Assembly: GCA_963575745.1 (NCBI GenBank)
Contig: CAUYUJ010015709.1
Location: forward strand, 117,702-181,701
Direction of reading: 5' to 3'
DNA: 64,000 nucleotides
Source of the DNA: Prorocentrum cordatum
Taxonomy: Eukaryota; Sar; Dinophyceae; Prorocentrales; Prorocentraceae
The position numbers and the translations under genes are program-made. The notes under the pieces are model-generated. The model was not told where the DNA came from. It saw only the letters and a list, made by a program, of their open reading frames with translations, and did not search any database. Shown here piece after piece: positions 39,549 to 49,009 of this stretch (its first letter is position 1; each line of letters begins with the position of its first letter).

Positions 39549-40880
39549 AGCGATGGCGATCGCTTGGGGAAGGAGGAGGAAGAGTGGGGGAGGTAGCGAT
39601 GGCGATCGCTTGGGGAAGGAGGAGGAGGAGGAGGAGGAGGAGGAGGAGGAGGAGGAGGAGGAGGAGGAGGAGGAGGAAGAGGAGTGGGGGAGGCAGCGAT
39701 GGCGATCGCTTGGGTAACGATGGACGCGGTGACGCGCATGATGGCGATAACGACGATGACGATGACGACCTATTACGACGACGATGATTATGATACTGGC
39801 CATACTGACGACACTGACGACACTGACGATGATCCTGCCGACGATGACGACGATTGCCGACGATGACGACGATTGCCGACGATCCTGACAATGATGACGA
39901 CGACTACGGCAATGATGATGACGTCGCTGATGATGACGTTGACGACGCTGATGATGATGATGGCGACGACGATGGTGATGATGACAGGCGATGACGATGA
40001 TGGCGATGATAATGACGATCATGATGATGATCATGACGGCGATGATGATGATGGCGATGAGGCTGCCTCAGACGACGGTGACGACGACGATGGCAGGAAC
40101 CCGCCCAGGACTCCAGAACAAGGACTTCCTTGTGTTGGAGCTGAGGCTATCCAGCCTATGGGTGAGTGGACGGCGCCCTCGTCGTCGTCGAGGTTGGTTT
40201 GAGGAGGTTTGGGGTTCTTGAGGTTTTGGGTTTCGGTTTTGGATTATGGTGGTTTTGGGTGCGCCGAAGTTGTTTTGGTGAGGTTTTGGTATCTGGATGT
40301 TTTAGGTTTAGGTATTGGGTTCTCTCTCCCCCGTCCCCCATCATCTCCCCCGTCCCCCATCATCTCCCCCGTCCCCCATCAACTCTCCCGTCCCCCATCG
40401 CCTCTCCCGTCCCCCATCGTCTCTCCCGCCCCCCCCCTCGGGCGATGCAGGAGGTTGGGGCTTCTCGGAGGCGCCTTCGGCTGACGCAGGGGGTCGGAGC
40501 GTCTGGGAAGCGCTTTCGGGTGATGCAGGAGGTTGGGGCCTCTCGGAGGCGCTTTCGGCCCGCTGGGCGGGCGTTCTTGGGAGCGATGGAGATCGCTGGG
40601 GCGAGCGGGGCGTGGCTTGGGAGGTAGCGATGGCGATCGCTTGGGCGAAGGGGCGAGGGGGGGCGGGGGCGGGGGTGCACGGGGAGGTAGCGATGGAGAT
40701 CGCTTGGGCGAGGAGGGCGTGGATTGGGAGGTAGCGATGGCGATCGCTTGGGCGAAGGGGCGAGGGGGGGGAGGTAGCGATGGAGATCGCTTGGGCGAGG
40801 GGGGCGTGGATTGGGGGGTAGCGATGGAGATCGCTTGGGCGAGGGGGGGCGTGGATTGGGAGGTAGCGATGGAGATCGCT
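39549..40880. repeat. Array of AGCGAT-N4-ATCGCT hairpins and spacers, gene-free
   Basis: Hairpins start at 39549, 39595, 39695, 40626, 40689, 40733, 40776, 40820 and 40865, mostly with loop GGCG or GGAG. The last six are in a tandem 44-47-bp array with the spacer TTGGGCGAGGGGG. Between them lie GGA (39617-39675) and GAC/GAT trinucleotide runs (39720-40080) and a CCCCCGTCCCCCATC array (40328-40430). No gene is seen. Confidence 0.8.
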
Positions 40881-40914
40881 TGGGCGAGGGGGCGAGGGGG
40901 CGGAGGTGATGGGG

Positions 40915-41540
40915 GGTGGTGGTGGGTGGGTGTGGGGTGGGGGTGGTGGTGGTGGTGGTGGTGGTGGTGGTGGTGGGGTGGTGGTGGTGGTGGTGGTGGT
41001 GGTGGTGGTGGTGGTGGTGGTGGTGGTGGTGGTGGTGGTGGTGGTGGTGGTGGTGGTGGTGGTGGTGGTGGTGGTGGTGGTGTGGTGGTGGTGGTGGTGG
41101 TGGTGGTGGTGGTGGTGGTGGTGGTGTGGTGGTGGTGGTGTGGTGGTGGTGGTGGTGGTGGTGGTGGTGTGTGGTGTGTGGTGTGGTGTGTGGTGGTGGT
41201 GGTGGTGGTGGTGGTGGTGGTGGTGGTGTGTGTGTGGTGGTGTGGTGGTGGTGTGGTGGTGGTGGTGTGGTGGTGGTGGTGGTGGTGGTGGTGGTGGTAG
41301 GTGGTGGTGTGGTGGTGGTGGTGGTGGTGTTGGTGGTGGTGGTGGTGGTGGTGGTGGTGGTGGTGGTGGTGGTGGTGGTGGTTGGTGGTGGTGGTGGTGT
41401 GGTGGTGTTGTGGTGGTGGTGGTGGTGGTGGTGGTGGTGGTGGTGGTGGTGGTGGTGGTGGTGGTGGTGGTGGGTGGGTGTGGTGGTGGTGGTGGTGGTG
41501 TGGTGGTGGTGGTGGGTGGTGGTGTGGTGGTGGGTGGGTG
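40915..41540. repeat. (GGT)n microsatellite, ~620 bp
   Basis: Nearly uninterrupted GGT triplets. The poly-Gly, poly-Val, poly-Trp and antisense poly-His frames of up to 524 codons are artefacts. Confidence 0.95.
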
Positions 41541-41900
41541 GCGCGGGGGTGGGGGGGGCGGGAAATAGCGATGGCGACCGCTTGGGCGAGGGGGAGTGTA
41601 TGGGGAGGTAGTAGCGATGGCGATCGCTCGGGAGTGGGTAAGGAGGATGGTATAGAGGAGGGGGTGATGAGGCGGAGGATGAGGCTTATTCGACCAGAGA
41701 GCGGATGGAAGTGGTGGATTGGGTGAAGAGCATCAGGGAGGGGGAGGGTGGGGAGGGGGGGGGGAGTCGGAGGCGGTGGAGGGCAAAGCGATCTCGATCG
41801 CTGTGCGGTCATTGCCGCTAGCTTAGCCGTCCACTGGTTAGCCGTTGCTGGCCCTGGCGGGTGCGCGCGCGCGCCCCCCCGTTGCCGCCGCGCTAGCATC

Positions 41901-43457
41901 ATGGCGGCCAGCGCGCTGGTGGAGCAGCTGAAGGCCGCCGCATCGTTCCTCACTCAGCTTGAGAAGGGGGGCAATGCATATAAGGAGGTCGTGACGGCAC
42001 AGTGCTGCATGGCGATGGGCGTTATGGAGCCGAGGACCTTCGTCTCCGCCGAGGACTCGGCCGCGCTGATCTTGCAGATCGGCAAGATGCCATTCGGCAA
42101 GAAGAAGATGGCCACGCTGCTTGGCCGCGTCACGGAGTCAGCCACAACGTCGGCGAATATGTTGGTTGCCAGCGCTGCCGCGGGCGCAGAGCTGATGTCG
42201 GTGACCAGGGCGCCCATGCAGGACTTCACGTCGATCACATCATACCTGACGGCGGCGCAGTGGGCGGAAATACTGGATAAGGACAGCGACTTCATGGACC
42301 GAGTTGCGGCCATGATGCAGGCGTGCAAAACAAAAAAAAAACTCGGGTTGTGCACGTTGCATGAGCCGACGATCCAAATGGCGACGTGCACCGCCCTCGC
42401 GGTGGAGGGCTTCGAGCGGGCAGCGCGCCAGCCCCCGTTGGCCCTGTCCGGCTATTTTCAAGAGGGCGAAGTCGTACACCAAGAAGCTCCCCCCGTGGAG
42501 TGCAAGCGCCCTGCCGAGGTGGGGCCGTCGTTCGTCGATAAGCTCCCCGAGGACGCGGTTGCCATGCGGAGGGCGCGCCGAGACGTCTATTCCCGCGTGT
42601 GCGCCGAAAGTGGCGATGTCCCAGTCAAGTGCCCGCTGGACGTCACCCAGCTGCTCGTGTTGAGCGACGCGGTCCCGATGCGGGAGAACAAAGCTCGCCT
42701 GGAGAGCTCTCCTGAGCAATCGAGCGTCGACATGGCGCTGCAGCTCGCCGACAGGGCGATTGCGCTGAATCGCGGGCGCGAGGACAGCGGTGCGTTGCGC
42801 GACCGCGACGTTCCCTTCAGGCGATGCACGCCCAACCAGGCCGGGCCGCCGCCGCTCGCCGACGCGGCGCCCGCGCCCGCCGCGTCGGCCGATGCCGAGA
42901 CGCCGTCGAAGCACAGCGTGGAGGAGGCAAGGGACAATATCCACGCGCAGCTGGGGGGCAAGACGCCGAGCGTGTCCCACAAACCGCCGTCGCAGAGCGA
43001 CGGCGAGTCGGATGACGACGGCAGCGACGACGACTCCGACTCCGAGAGCGAGGGCGGCGCCCCCGCGGCCAGCGCGGCTGGCGATAAGAAGAGGAAGGCC
43101 GATGAGGCGAAGGCGGAGGAGGCGAAAGGGAAGAATAATAAGAAGAAGAACAAGAATAACAAGAAGACCAAGACGGCGACGAAGGAGACTGCCGCTGCGG
43201 CGAAGGCGGCGGACGATAAGAAGACTAAGCAGAAGAAGAAGGCGAATGCGGGCAAGAAGTCCCCGAAGCCATCGTGCTCGATGGAGTGGTCCCGCGACCA
43301 GGTCTTGTGCCGAACTGGCCTTAAAGGCGCAGGCCAGTCGGTTGCATACAAGGTCGCCGACTACGGCGGCAGCAGCGACAAGGCGATCTCTGCGGCCAAG
43401 AAGTGGGTGGCCACGCAGACGAAGAAGTGCGTCGCGGGCTGGTTCGCGCGCTACTGA
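41901..43457 (+). CDS. Element gene a: unrecognised 518-aa protein with acidic/basic linker
   Basis: Starts at MAASALVEQLKAAASF. This is the first ATG after a hairpin (41787-41802, loop CTCG) 98 nt upstream. Residues 1-180 look globular and helical. About 355-450 is a low-complexity stretch, first Asp/Ser/Glu and then Lys/Asn/Ala. The C-terminal 60 residues (from MEWSRDQVLCRTGLKG to KKWVATQTKKCVAG) form a compact, basic module that might bind nucleic acid. The stop is TGA 43455. It is the first gene of a co-oriented set. I do not recognise a family; an accessory or DNA-binding role in the transposon is inference only. Confidence 0.75.
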   Translation: MAASALVEQLKAAASFLTQLEKGGNAYKEVVTAQCCMAMGVMEPRTFVSAEDSAALILQIGKMPFGKKKMATLLGRVTESATTSANMLVASAAAGAELMSVTRAPMQDFTSITSYLTAAQWAEILDKDSDFMDRVAAMMQACKTKKKLGLCTLHEPTIQMATCTALAVEGFERAARQPPLALSGYFQEGEVVHQEAPPVECKRPAEVGPSFVDKLPEDAVAMRRARRDVYSRVCAESGDVPVKCPLDVTQLLVLSDAVPMRENKARLESSPEQSSVDMALQLADRAIALNRGREDSGALRDRDVPFRRCTPNQAGPPPLADAAPAPAASADAETPSKHSVEEARDNIHAQLGGKTPSVSHKPPSQSDGESDDDGSDDDSDSESEGGAPAASAAGDKKRKADEAKAEEAKGKNNKKKNKNNKKTKTATKETAAAAKAADDKKTKQKKKANAGKKSPKPSCSMEWSRDQVLCRTGLKGAGQSVAYKVADYGGSSDKAISAAKKWVATQTKKCVAGWFARY

Positions 43458-43470
43458 TCGGCGCGGGCGC

Positions 43471-43599
43471 GATGATGCTGATGCTATTTCGCATCTTGGG
43501 GTCCTCCGACCCTGCGGCTCGCAGCAAGTCCATCCTCTTGGTGGCAACTGTGGCGGGCCAGCTGTTCGCCTTCGTCCAGCAGCTGGGGATGCTGGGCTG
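43471..43599 (+). CDS. Small hydrophobic ORF (42 aa)
   Basis: The ATG lies 14 nt after the stop of gene a. The product begins MMLMLFRILGSSDP and has a hydrophobic stretch ILLVATVAGQLFAFVQQLGM, like a single membrane segment. It is short enough to be chance or the 3' UTR of gene a. Confidence 0.25.
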
Positions 43600-44081
43600 A
43601 GCCTGGTCGGCGATAATTCGCGCGCGGGTGCTGCAACGGCGCAGCATGCATGCGTTGTCGAACACGCCTCGTCGACTGCGCCGCCGAGGATGGGGGCGGG
43701 AAAAATATGGAGGAGGGTAGCGATGGCGATCGCTCGGGGAAGGATGAGGAAGAGTGGGCGAGGTAGCGATGGCGATCGCTCGGGGAAGGAGGAGGAGGAG
43801 GAGGAGGAGGAGGAGGAGGAGGAGGAGGAGGAGTGGGGGGGGTAGCGATGGCAATCGCCTGGGGAAGGAAGGGGAGGAGGAGGCGAAGATGGCGGCGACG
43901 CGATGGTGGCAACTTGGATGGGGGACGGGGTGCCCTCAGGACGAGGGGCGAAGCGACTGCGATCGGATGGGAAGGGAAGGGGATACGGGTCGGCAGTGGG
44001 AGGCAGACGGGGCGGGGGGAAGCGATTTCGATCGCTGGCATTGCGCGCGCATTGCGCATAGCATTTATCGCACGCGTTGGC

Positions 44082-44098
44082 GTAGCCATTTTTTGGCT
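44082..44098 (+). promoter_or_regulatory. Spliced-leader-like sequence before gene b
   Basis: GTAGCCATTTTTTGGCT matches the core of the dinoflagellate spliced leader (GTAGCCATTTTGGCT) with a two-T insertion, 49 nt before the ATG. The hairpin-to-here segment (TGGCATTGCGC...CATAGCA) resembles the one before gene c. Confidence 0.5.
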
Positions 44099-44147
44099 CG
44101 CACGCGGCCGCCCGCCGCGGCTGTGACTGCGGCAACTGCGGCCGAGC

Positions 44148-45536
44148 ATGGCGTCGGACGCCGCGGCGAACGCCGCGGGCGCGTTCTTTCAGGCCGCCAG
44201 CGCGTTCGACGCGTTGTTGGGCCGCCACGAGGGCGAGGAGGCGGCCGACGCCGCAGAGGAGGCGGCCGCTGCGTCGCGTGCCGCCGCGGAGGCGACTGCG
44301 GCCGAGCGCGCGCACTATGCAGATGCCGCCGCCGAGGAGGAGGAGGCGGCTGCCGCTGACGGCGATGAGGAGGCCGCCGCTGAGGACGATGCGCAGGCTT
44401 CCGACGCGGGCACTGAGGAGGCGGCTGCCGCTGCGGGCGCTGCTGAGGCGGAGGAGGCGGAGGAGGCCGCCCACGAGGAGGCGGCTGCCGCTGCGGGCGC
44501 TGAGGAGGCCGCCCACGAGGAGGCGGTGAAGGCGGAGGTGGTGCTGTCGGTCAGCATCGACTCCGAGGACGAATGCGCCGACGCTGCCCTGGCGGCGGTG
44601 TCCGAGGCGCGGGGCGATAGCAGCGGCGCGGCCGTGTCCGAGGCCCCGATCTCGGGCGGCTCGGCCCAGAGCTCGGGGTCGGCCGACGGGAGCTCTCTGG
44701 GCGGCGCGCCGTTGACCATCGAGCTCGGGGTCGGCCGCCGCGTGCGGCAGAGGACAGCGGAGCCGCCGAAGAGTGCGCCACCCGCCTACGCTTCGGTGGA
44801 GGTGTCTGCCGCGTCGCACGCGGCGTACGCGGGGGTGCTGCCGCGCACGTCCTCGAGCGCAGGCAGCGCGCGCGGCCTGGCTCCAGCGTGCGCTGGCGCC
44901 CCTCCCCCGCGGCCATCATCGCAGGTGCGTCCTGCGCGCCCGTTCGTGCCCGTGCCGTCGCAAGTGCGCCCTGCAGGCCCCGCGCCGTCGCAGGGGGTGC
45001 GCCCTGCCGTGCGACCTGCGCCGCATGCGGAGCCGACGGAGGCGGATCGGGTCGCCACGTGGGAGGCTGTGTACAACAACAGGTACACGCCCGATATGAT
45101 AGCGGACCTGCGCGCGGAGTCGGCGGTGGCGAGGAGCATGGGGCTCTCATGGGCTCAGCGCGGCCCCGTCGGCCCAGACGAGGGCGGCCCCATGACGTGG
45201 CGCGGCCAGAACTACCGCTGGAACACGGGGAAGTGGGCCAACAGGGGCGGCAAGAACAAGGCGTACTTCGCGGCGAAGTACGCCCGCGGCGCCTTCGGGC
45301 CAGGGACGCGCCCCCCTGGGTCGCACCCGCAGGTGGCGCCGCCGCAGGTGCGCCCGAAGATGGCGCCGACGCAGGTGGTGCCGCCCCCGCGGGTGGTCCG
45401 CCCGCCGCCACGCGGGCCGCGGCCCGCGGCCGCCGCCCCCGCGGCCGCCGCCCCCGCCGCCGCGCCCGCGGCCGCCGCTCCCGCGGCCGCCCCGTCGACC
45501 GTGGCGAAGCGGCCGCCGCCAACGCGGTTTCTGTGA
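44148..45536 (+). CDS. Element gene b: Ala/Glu-rich protein with conserved-looking C-terminal module
   Basis: 462 codons from MASDAAANAAGAFFQ. A hairpin (44021-44036, loop TTCG) ends 111 nt upstream, and a spliced-leader-like sequence lies at 44082-44098. Residues 1-130 are an Ala/Glu coiled region. 130-270 is Ser/Pro-rich with repeated RPA/SQVRPA. About 300-390 is compact: ATWEAVYNNRYTPDMIADLR, then GPMTWRGQNYRWNTGKWA and KAYFAAKYARG. The tail is Pro/Ala. No family is recognised. The tryptophan/arginine-rich module could contact nucleic acid; that is inference. Confidence 0.7.
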   Translation: MASDAAANAAGAFFQAASAFDALLGRHEGEEAADAAEEAAAASRAAAEATAAERAHYADAAAEEEEAAAADGDEEAAAEDDAQASDAGTEEAAAAAGAAEAEEAEEAAHEEAAAAAGAEEAAHEEAVKAEVVLSVSIDSEDECADAALAAVSEARGDSSGAAVSEAPISGGSAQSSGSADGSSLGGAPLTIELGVGRRVRQRTAEPPKSAPPAYASVEVSAASHAAYAGVLPRTSSSAGSARGLAPACAGAPPPRPSSQVRPARPFVPVPSQVRPAGPAPSQGVRPAVRPAPHAEPTEADRVATWEAVYNNRYTPDMIADLRAESAVARSMGLSWAQRGPVGPDEGGPMTWRGQNYRWNTGKWANRGGKNKAYFAAKYARGAFGPGTRPPGSHPQVAPPQVRPKMAPTQVVPPPRVVRPPPRGPRPAAAAPAAAAPAAAPAAAAPAAAPSTVAKRPPPTRFL

Positions 45537-46370
45537 GGCCGCGTGCTGCGCTCGCGGCCCGCCTGCGGCTGCCCTCGGCCGCTGCGGGCCCGCCCTCGCC
45601 CGCGGCTCGCGGCCGCCTGCTCGCTGCCGCTCCGATCGACTGTACAGGGAATGGGTGGCGAGCCCACCGAGCCTCGCCGAGCTCGGCGCCGAGCTCGGCC
45701 CCCCTGGCGCCCGCTGAGTGCCGCCCTCGGCCGCGGCTCGCGCCCGCGGCCCGCGCGCCGTCCTCGGCTCGCGGCCGCTTTCCTTCGCGCCGCGCGCGGG
45801 CGGCGCGCAAAAGAGGTCGGGCTCGCCTTGGCGCAGGCGGCCATAGTATAAAGTGGCCCATCGTCGTCATCGTCGCCGTCGACGGGTCGCTTTCCAAACT
45901 TGATTGGCAGTGTCAACAGGTTTTTTTGTTGGAGACCTGGGCCAAAAAAAACGCGGATACCTGGACCTAAAACGGGCACAGCGGAGGGCTCATACTGGCT
46001 CCAACGCCCTGCACTGGCGTGGCAGTGGCAACGTGTTTCATCGGCCCTAAGGGCCCTTGGCCGCAGAAATCATATGGGTCAGTGTCCGCTTGTCCTCGTC
46101 TCGTCTCTTGTCTTCAATGCGATTCCCGACGTGTGCGCGTCGTCGCTCCCCCCAGCGATCGCCATCGCTTCCCTGCTCATCGTCGGCGTCATCATCGGCA
46201 TCGTCGCCGTCGTCGTTGCCATCGCCGCGGTCATCGTCGCGATAACGGTCATCAGCGTCGTCGTCGTCATTGTCGCCGTTGCAATCGTCGCAGCCATTGT
46301 CACCGTGATGATCGCCATCGCGGCGACGGCACACAGACGACACTGACGACGACGACGGTGTCTGTTGGGT
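45537..46370. other. Gene-free spacer between genes b and c
   Basis: Holds a 36-bp repeat (45654-45689) found again at 52239-52274, an inverted hairpin AGCGAT-CGCC-ATCGCT at 46154-46169, and GTC/ATC trinucleotide runs (46175-46335). Overlapping open frames have no domain. Confidence 0.6.
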
Positions 46371-46461
46371 AGCGATTCCGATCGCTGGCATGGGTAGCGA
46401 TTCCGATCGCTGGCATGGGTAGCGTTTCCGATCGCTGGCATGGGTAACGATTCCGACCGCT
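46371..46461 (+). repeat. Four tandem 25-bp hairpin units before gene c
   Basis: AGCGATTCCGATCGCT followed by GGCATGGGT, at 46371, 46396, 46421 and 46446. The last two have single or double changes (AGCGTT..., AACGAT...ACCGCT). Confidence 0.9.
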
Positions 46462-46476
46462 GGCATTTGCACATAG

Positions 46477-46496
46477 CATAGCCATTTGTTGGCTCA
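46477..46496 (+). promoter_or_regulatory. Spliced-leader-like sequence before gene c
   Basis: CATAGCCATTTGTTGGCTCA: spliced-leader core with an inserted GT, 16 nt after the last hairpin. It is the counterpart of 44082-44098. Confidence 0.45.
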
Positions 46497-46638
46497 CGAG
46501 GGCGCCCGCTGGCCGCGAGCCGCGGCCGAGGGCGGCACGCCAGCGCCTGCGCCTGCGCCGACGCCAGCACCGACGTCAGCACCGACGCTAGCGCCAACGC
46601 CAGCGCCGACGCCAGCGCCTACACCAGCACCGTCAGCC

Positions 46639-47686
46639 ATGGCCGATGAGACCAAGCCGGAGGCGGAGGAGGAGTGGTACAGGGTGAAGTGCCCTTTACA
46701 CAATGGCGGGATGGTGGCATACAAGTCCTCGCACGACTTGTGCGTCGAATGGCTCGACAACCACTTGCAGAGTAGCACTGTGGAGTCGCGCAAGTTCTAC
46801 CAGGGCGAGCCCGATGCGGAGGGCCACGCGCGGCGCGAAGAAGTCCCCCTGGCGATCCTCGAGGACGAGATGCCGTCTGAAGAGGTGCGGGAGTGGAGGA
46901 AGTACGAGGGCCAGAAGGAGAAGGAGAAGGCCACCGCTGGGCGCGGCAGTGACAGCGCCGCCACCGCCGTCGCCTCTGGGCGGCGCGACCGCCGCAGGTC
47001 GCGCAGCCGCCGCCGCGGCGATCACCGCGCCGATCCCTCCCTCGGCGACAGCCACCGCGGCGACCGCGGTCAGCGCCGCCACCGCGGCGAGCGCCCCGAG
47101 ACGCCGCCGCGCCGCGGGGCGCCGCCGCCGCTCCCGAGCCACCCGCCGCCGCGCTCGGACGGCTCGAGCACGCACGAGGCTCTGCTGAAGACGGCCGAGG
47201 TGCTGCAGGGGACGGTGCAGAGCGTGGCGGCAATCGTGCACTCGGGCAGCAAGGCACCAGGACCTTCGTCGGCGGCCTCGATGTCGCTCGTCATGGCGCC
47301 AATGGCGGGCGGCACTGCTACCTCATCGGTAACCATCTCGGCGGCGAGCTGCAAGGCGGCAGCGGCGACGACGACGACGAGCAGGGAAGCGATGGTGATC
47401 GCTGACGGGGGGATGGAGGCGACGACGCACGCGCGACATGACGACGACGCTGGCGACGAGGATGGCGACGGCGACGACGACGCCGACAACGACGATGACG
47501 AGGCGACGATGGCGGCGACGATGCAAGGCGGTGAACGACTGCATCAAGCGGGCGGAGGCATGTGCCAGCACGGCGGCGGACGTGTGCGCCAAGGCGGCCG
47601 CCGCGTTCCGCGCCGAGTCGCAGTCCCTGGCGTCGGCGAGGGCAGACGTGGAGGCAGCGCTGGCGAACGCGACGAGGTCGAGCTGA
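46639..47686 (+). CDS. Element gene c: Arg/Ser-rich protein, two exons
   Basis: Starts MADETKPEAEEEWYRVKCPL. Exon 1 is 46639-47355 and exon 2 is 47528-47686 (TGA). Joining AASCK to AVNDCIKRAEACASTAAD keeps one frame. The 172-nt intron (47356-47527) begins GC and ends AG and is bounded by the direct repeat TGCAAGGCGG. Residues 1-95 look globular with a conserved-looking CPLHNGGMVAYKSSHDLCVEWL segment. 105-175 is Arg/Ser/Pro-rich, RS-like, suggesting RNA binding. The end is an Ala-rich coiled coil. The unspliced frame runs to 47694 but turns low-complexity in the intron. Family unknown. Confidence 0.7.
47356..47527 (+). other. GC-AG intron of gene c, carrying a hairpin
   Basis: Bounded by copies of TGCAAGGCGG at 47350-47359 and 47522-47531. 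It starts GCGGCAGCGG and ends GATGCAAG, and contains the hairpin AGCGATGGTGATCGCT at 47388-47403 and GAC/GAT triplet runs. Direct repeats at splice borders are typical of dinoflagellate introns and of introner elements. Confidence 0.75.
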
Positions 47687-47699
47687 CGGCCTGACGGGT

Positions 47700-48341
47700 G
47701 CGCCGCCGTCCGCGGGCGGAGTGCGGGCCGCGTGCCCCGCCCGCGCCGCGCGCCCCGCGCGGCCCGCGCCCCTTCGCGGGAGCGCGGCCCGCGCCTCGCG
47801 CGGCCCGCGCCCCGCGCGCCCCGCGCCCCGCGCGGCCCGTCTGCGCGCCCGCGGGAGAGCGCGGGCATTCGTTGTATAACATGACAGCAATGGGGATCGC
47901 TCGGGCGAGTAGAAGGGGATATGCGATGTAGCGATGGTGATCGCTTGGGCGAGGATGATGGGGATTGGGTAGCGATGGCAATCGCTCGGGGAGGGATGGG
48001 TGTCAGGGCGGGTGGGGGTGATGCGGATGCGTTGTTTGTATATTACGTCGGTATCGTTCCTGCCGTGGGCGGGGCGGGGAGCTGGCATGAGGAGGAGGGT
48101 ACGGATGTGCAGCGATGGCGATCGCTTTTGGGCTTTGGGGAAGTAGCGATGGCGATCGCTTTTGGGCTTTGGGGAAGTAGCGCTGGCGATCGCTTTTGGG
48201 CTTTGGGGAAGTAGCGATGGCGATCGCTTTTGAGCATTGGGGAAGTAGCGATGGCGATCGCTCGTTGGAGGAAGACGAGAATAATGATGGGATAGCGAGG
48301 CCAATCGCTTGGGTAAGTGCTGCTAGGTGTAGGATAAGGTC
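47700..48341. repeat. Spacer with GC-rich repeat and hairpin array (34-bp period)
   Basis: 47700-47870 is CGCGCCCCGCGCGGCCCG-type simple sequence. Hairpins follow at 47930 (loop GGTG) and 47971 (GGCA). Five more at 48111, 48145, 48179, 48213 and 48247 are spaced exactly 34 bp, with spacer TTTGGGCTTTGGGGAAGT. No gene. Confidence 0.8.
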
Positions 48342-48725
48342 CATAAGTGACTTAAGTAGCACCCAGTGTTATCCTTTTTTTATATCCTTTTGTTATCCTT
48401 TGTTATCCTTTTGTTATCCTGGGATCAGGGCCGATAGGATAACAAAAGGTTATCAAAAAGGATAACAAAATGATAACAAGGGTCAAATAGGATAACAAAA
48501 GGATAACAAAAGGATAACCTGTTATCCTATCTGACCCGTGTTATCCTTTTGTTATCTTTTTGTTATCATGTTATTATCCTTTTGTTTTCCTATTTGACCC
48601 TTGTTATTATTTTGTTATCCTTTTGCTATCCTATCTGGCCCCGATCCCTGGATAACAAAAGGATAACGAAGGATAACAAAATGATAACAAAAGGATAACA
48701 CGGGGTGCTACTTAAGTCAGTTATG
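48342..48725. mobile_element. MITE-like palindromic insertion with GGATAACAAAA repeats
   Basis: Terminal inverted repeats of about 36 bp: the left starts CATAAGTGACTTAAGTAGCACCC, the right ends with its complement, with two or three mismatches. The interior is almost entirely GTTATCCTTTT on the left half and GGATAACAAAA on the right half, so the whole 384 bp can fold back. It is AT-rich, unlike its surroundings. No ORF. Confidence 0.75.
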
Positions 48726-48879
48726 CCACTTAGGCGAGCAAGTAACTTAGCGATGGTGATCGCTGACGCATAGAGGCCCCGCGCTTACTGGTGTCAGCCT
48801 CGCGCGGATCAAGCGCGCCCGTTAGCGGGCCCCTCGCGCGGGGCGCGTCCGCGCCCAGGCAACCAGGCAACATCAAGCG

Positions 48880-48949
48880 ATGGCCGACGCTGCGGCCAGC
48901 GACGCGGAGACGCTGCGTCTCGCGGGCCCAGGCGGCGAGGTCAGCGACG

Positions 48950-49009
<60 letters not shown>

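Noticed and set aside
40379-41953. 524-codon antisense ORF rich in His/Pro/Thr, and + strand Gly/Val/Trp ORFs
   Set aside because: They are translations of the GGT microsatellite in its reading frames.
42240-44819. 859-codon antisense ORF across genes a and b
   Set aside because: It is a GC-driven shadow of two well-formed + strand genes and spans microsatellites and stop-containing spacers of those genes.
44551-45897. 448-codon antisense ORF opposite gene b
   Set aside because: Arg/Pro/Ala low-complexity shadow in very GC-rich DNA; the + strand frame has the better-formed protein and start context.
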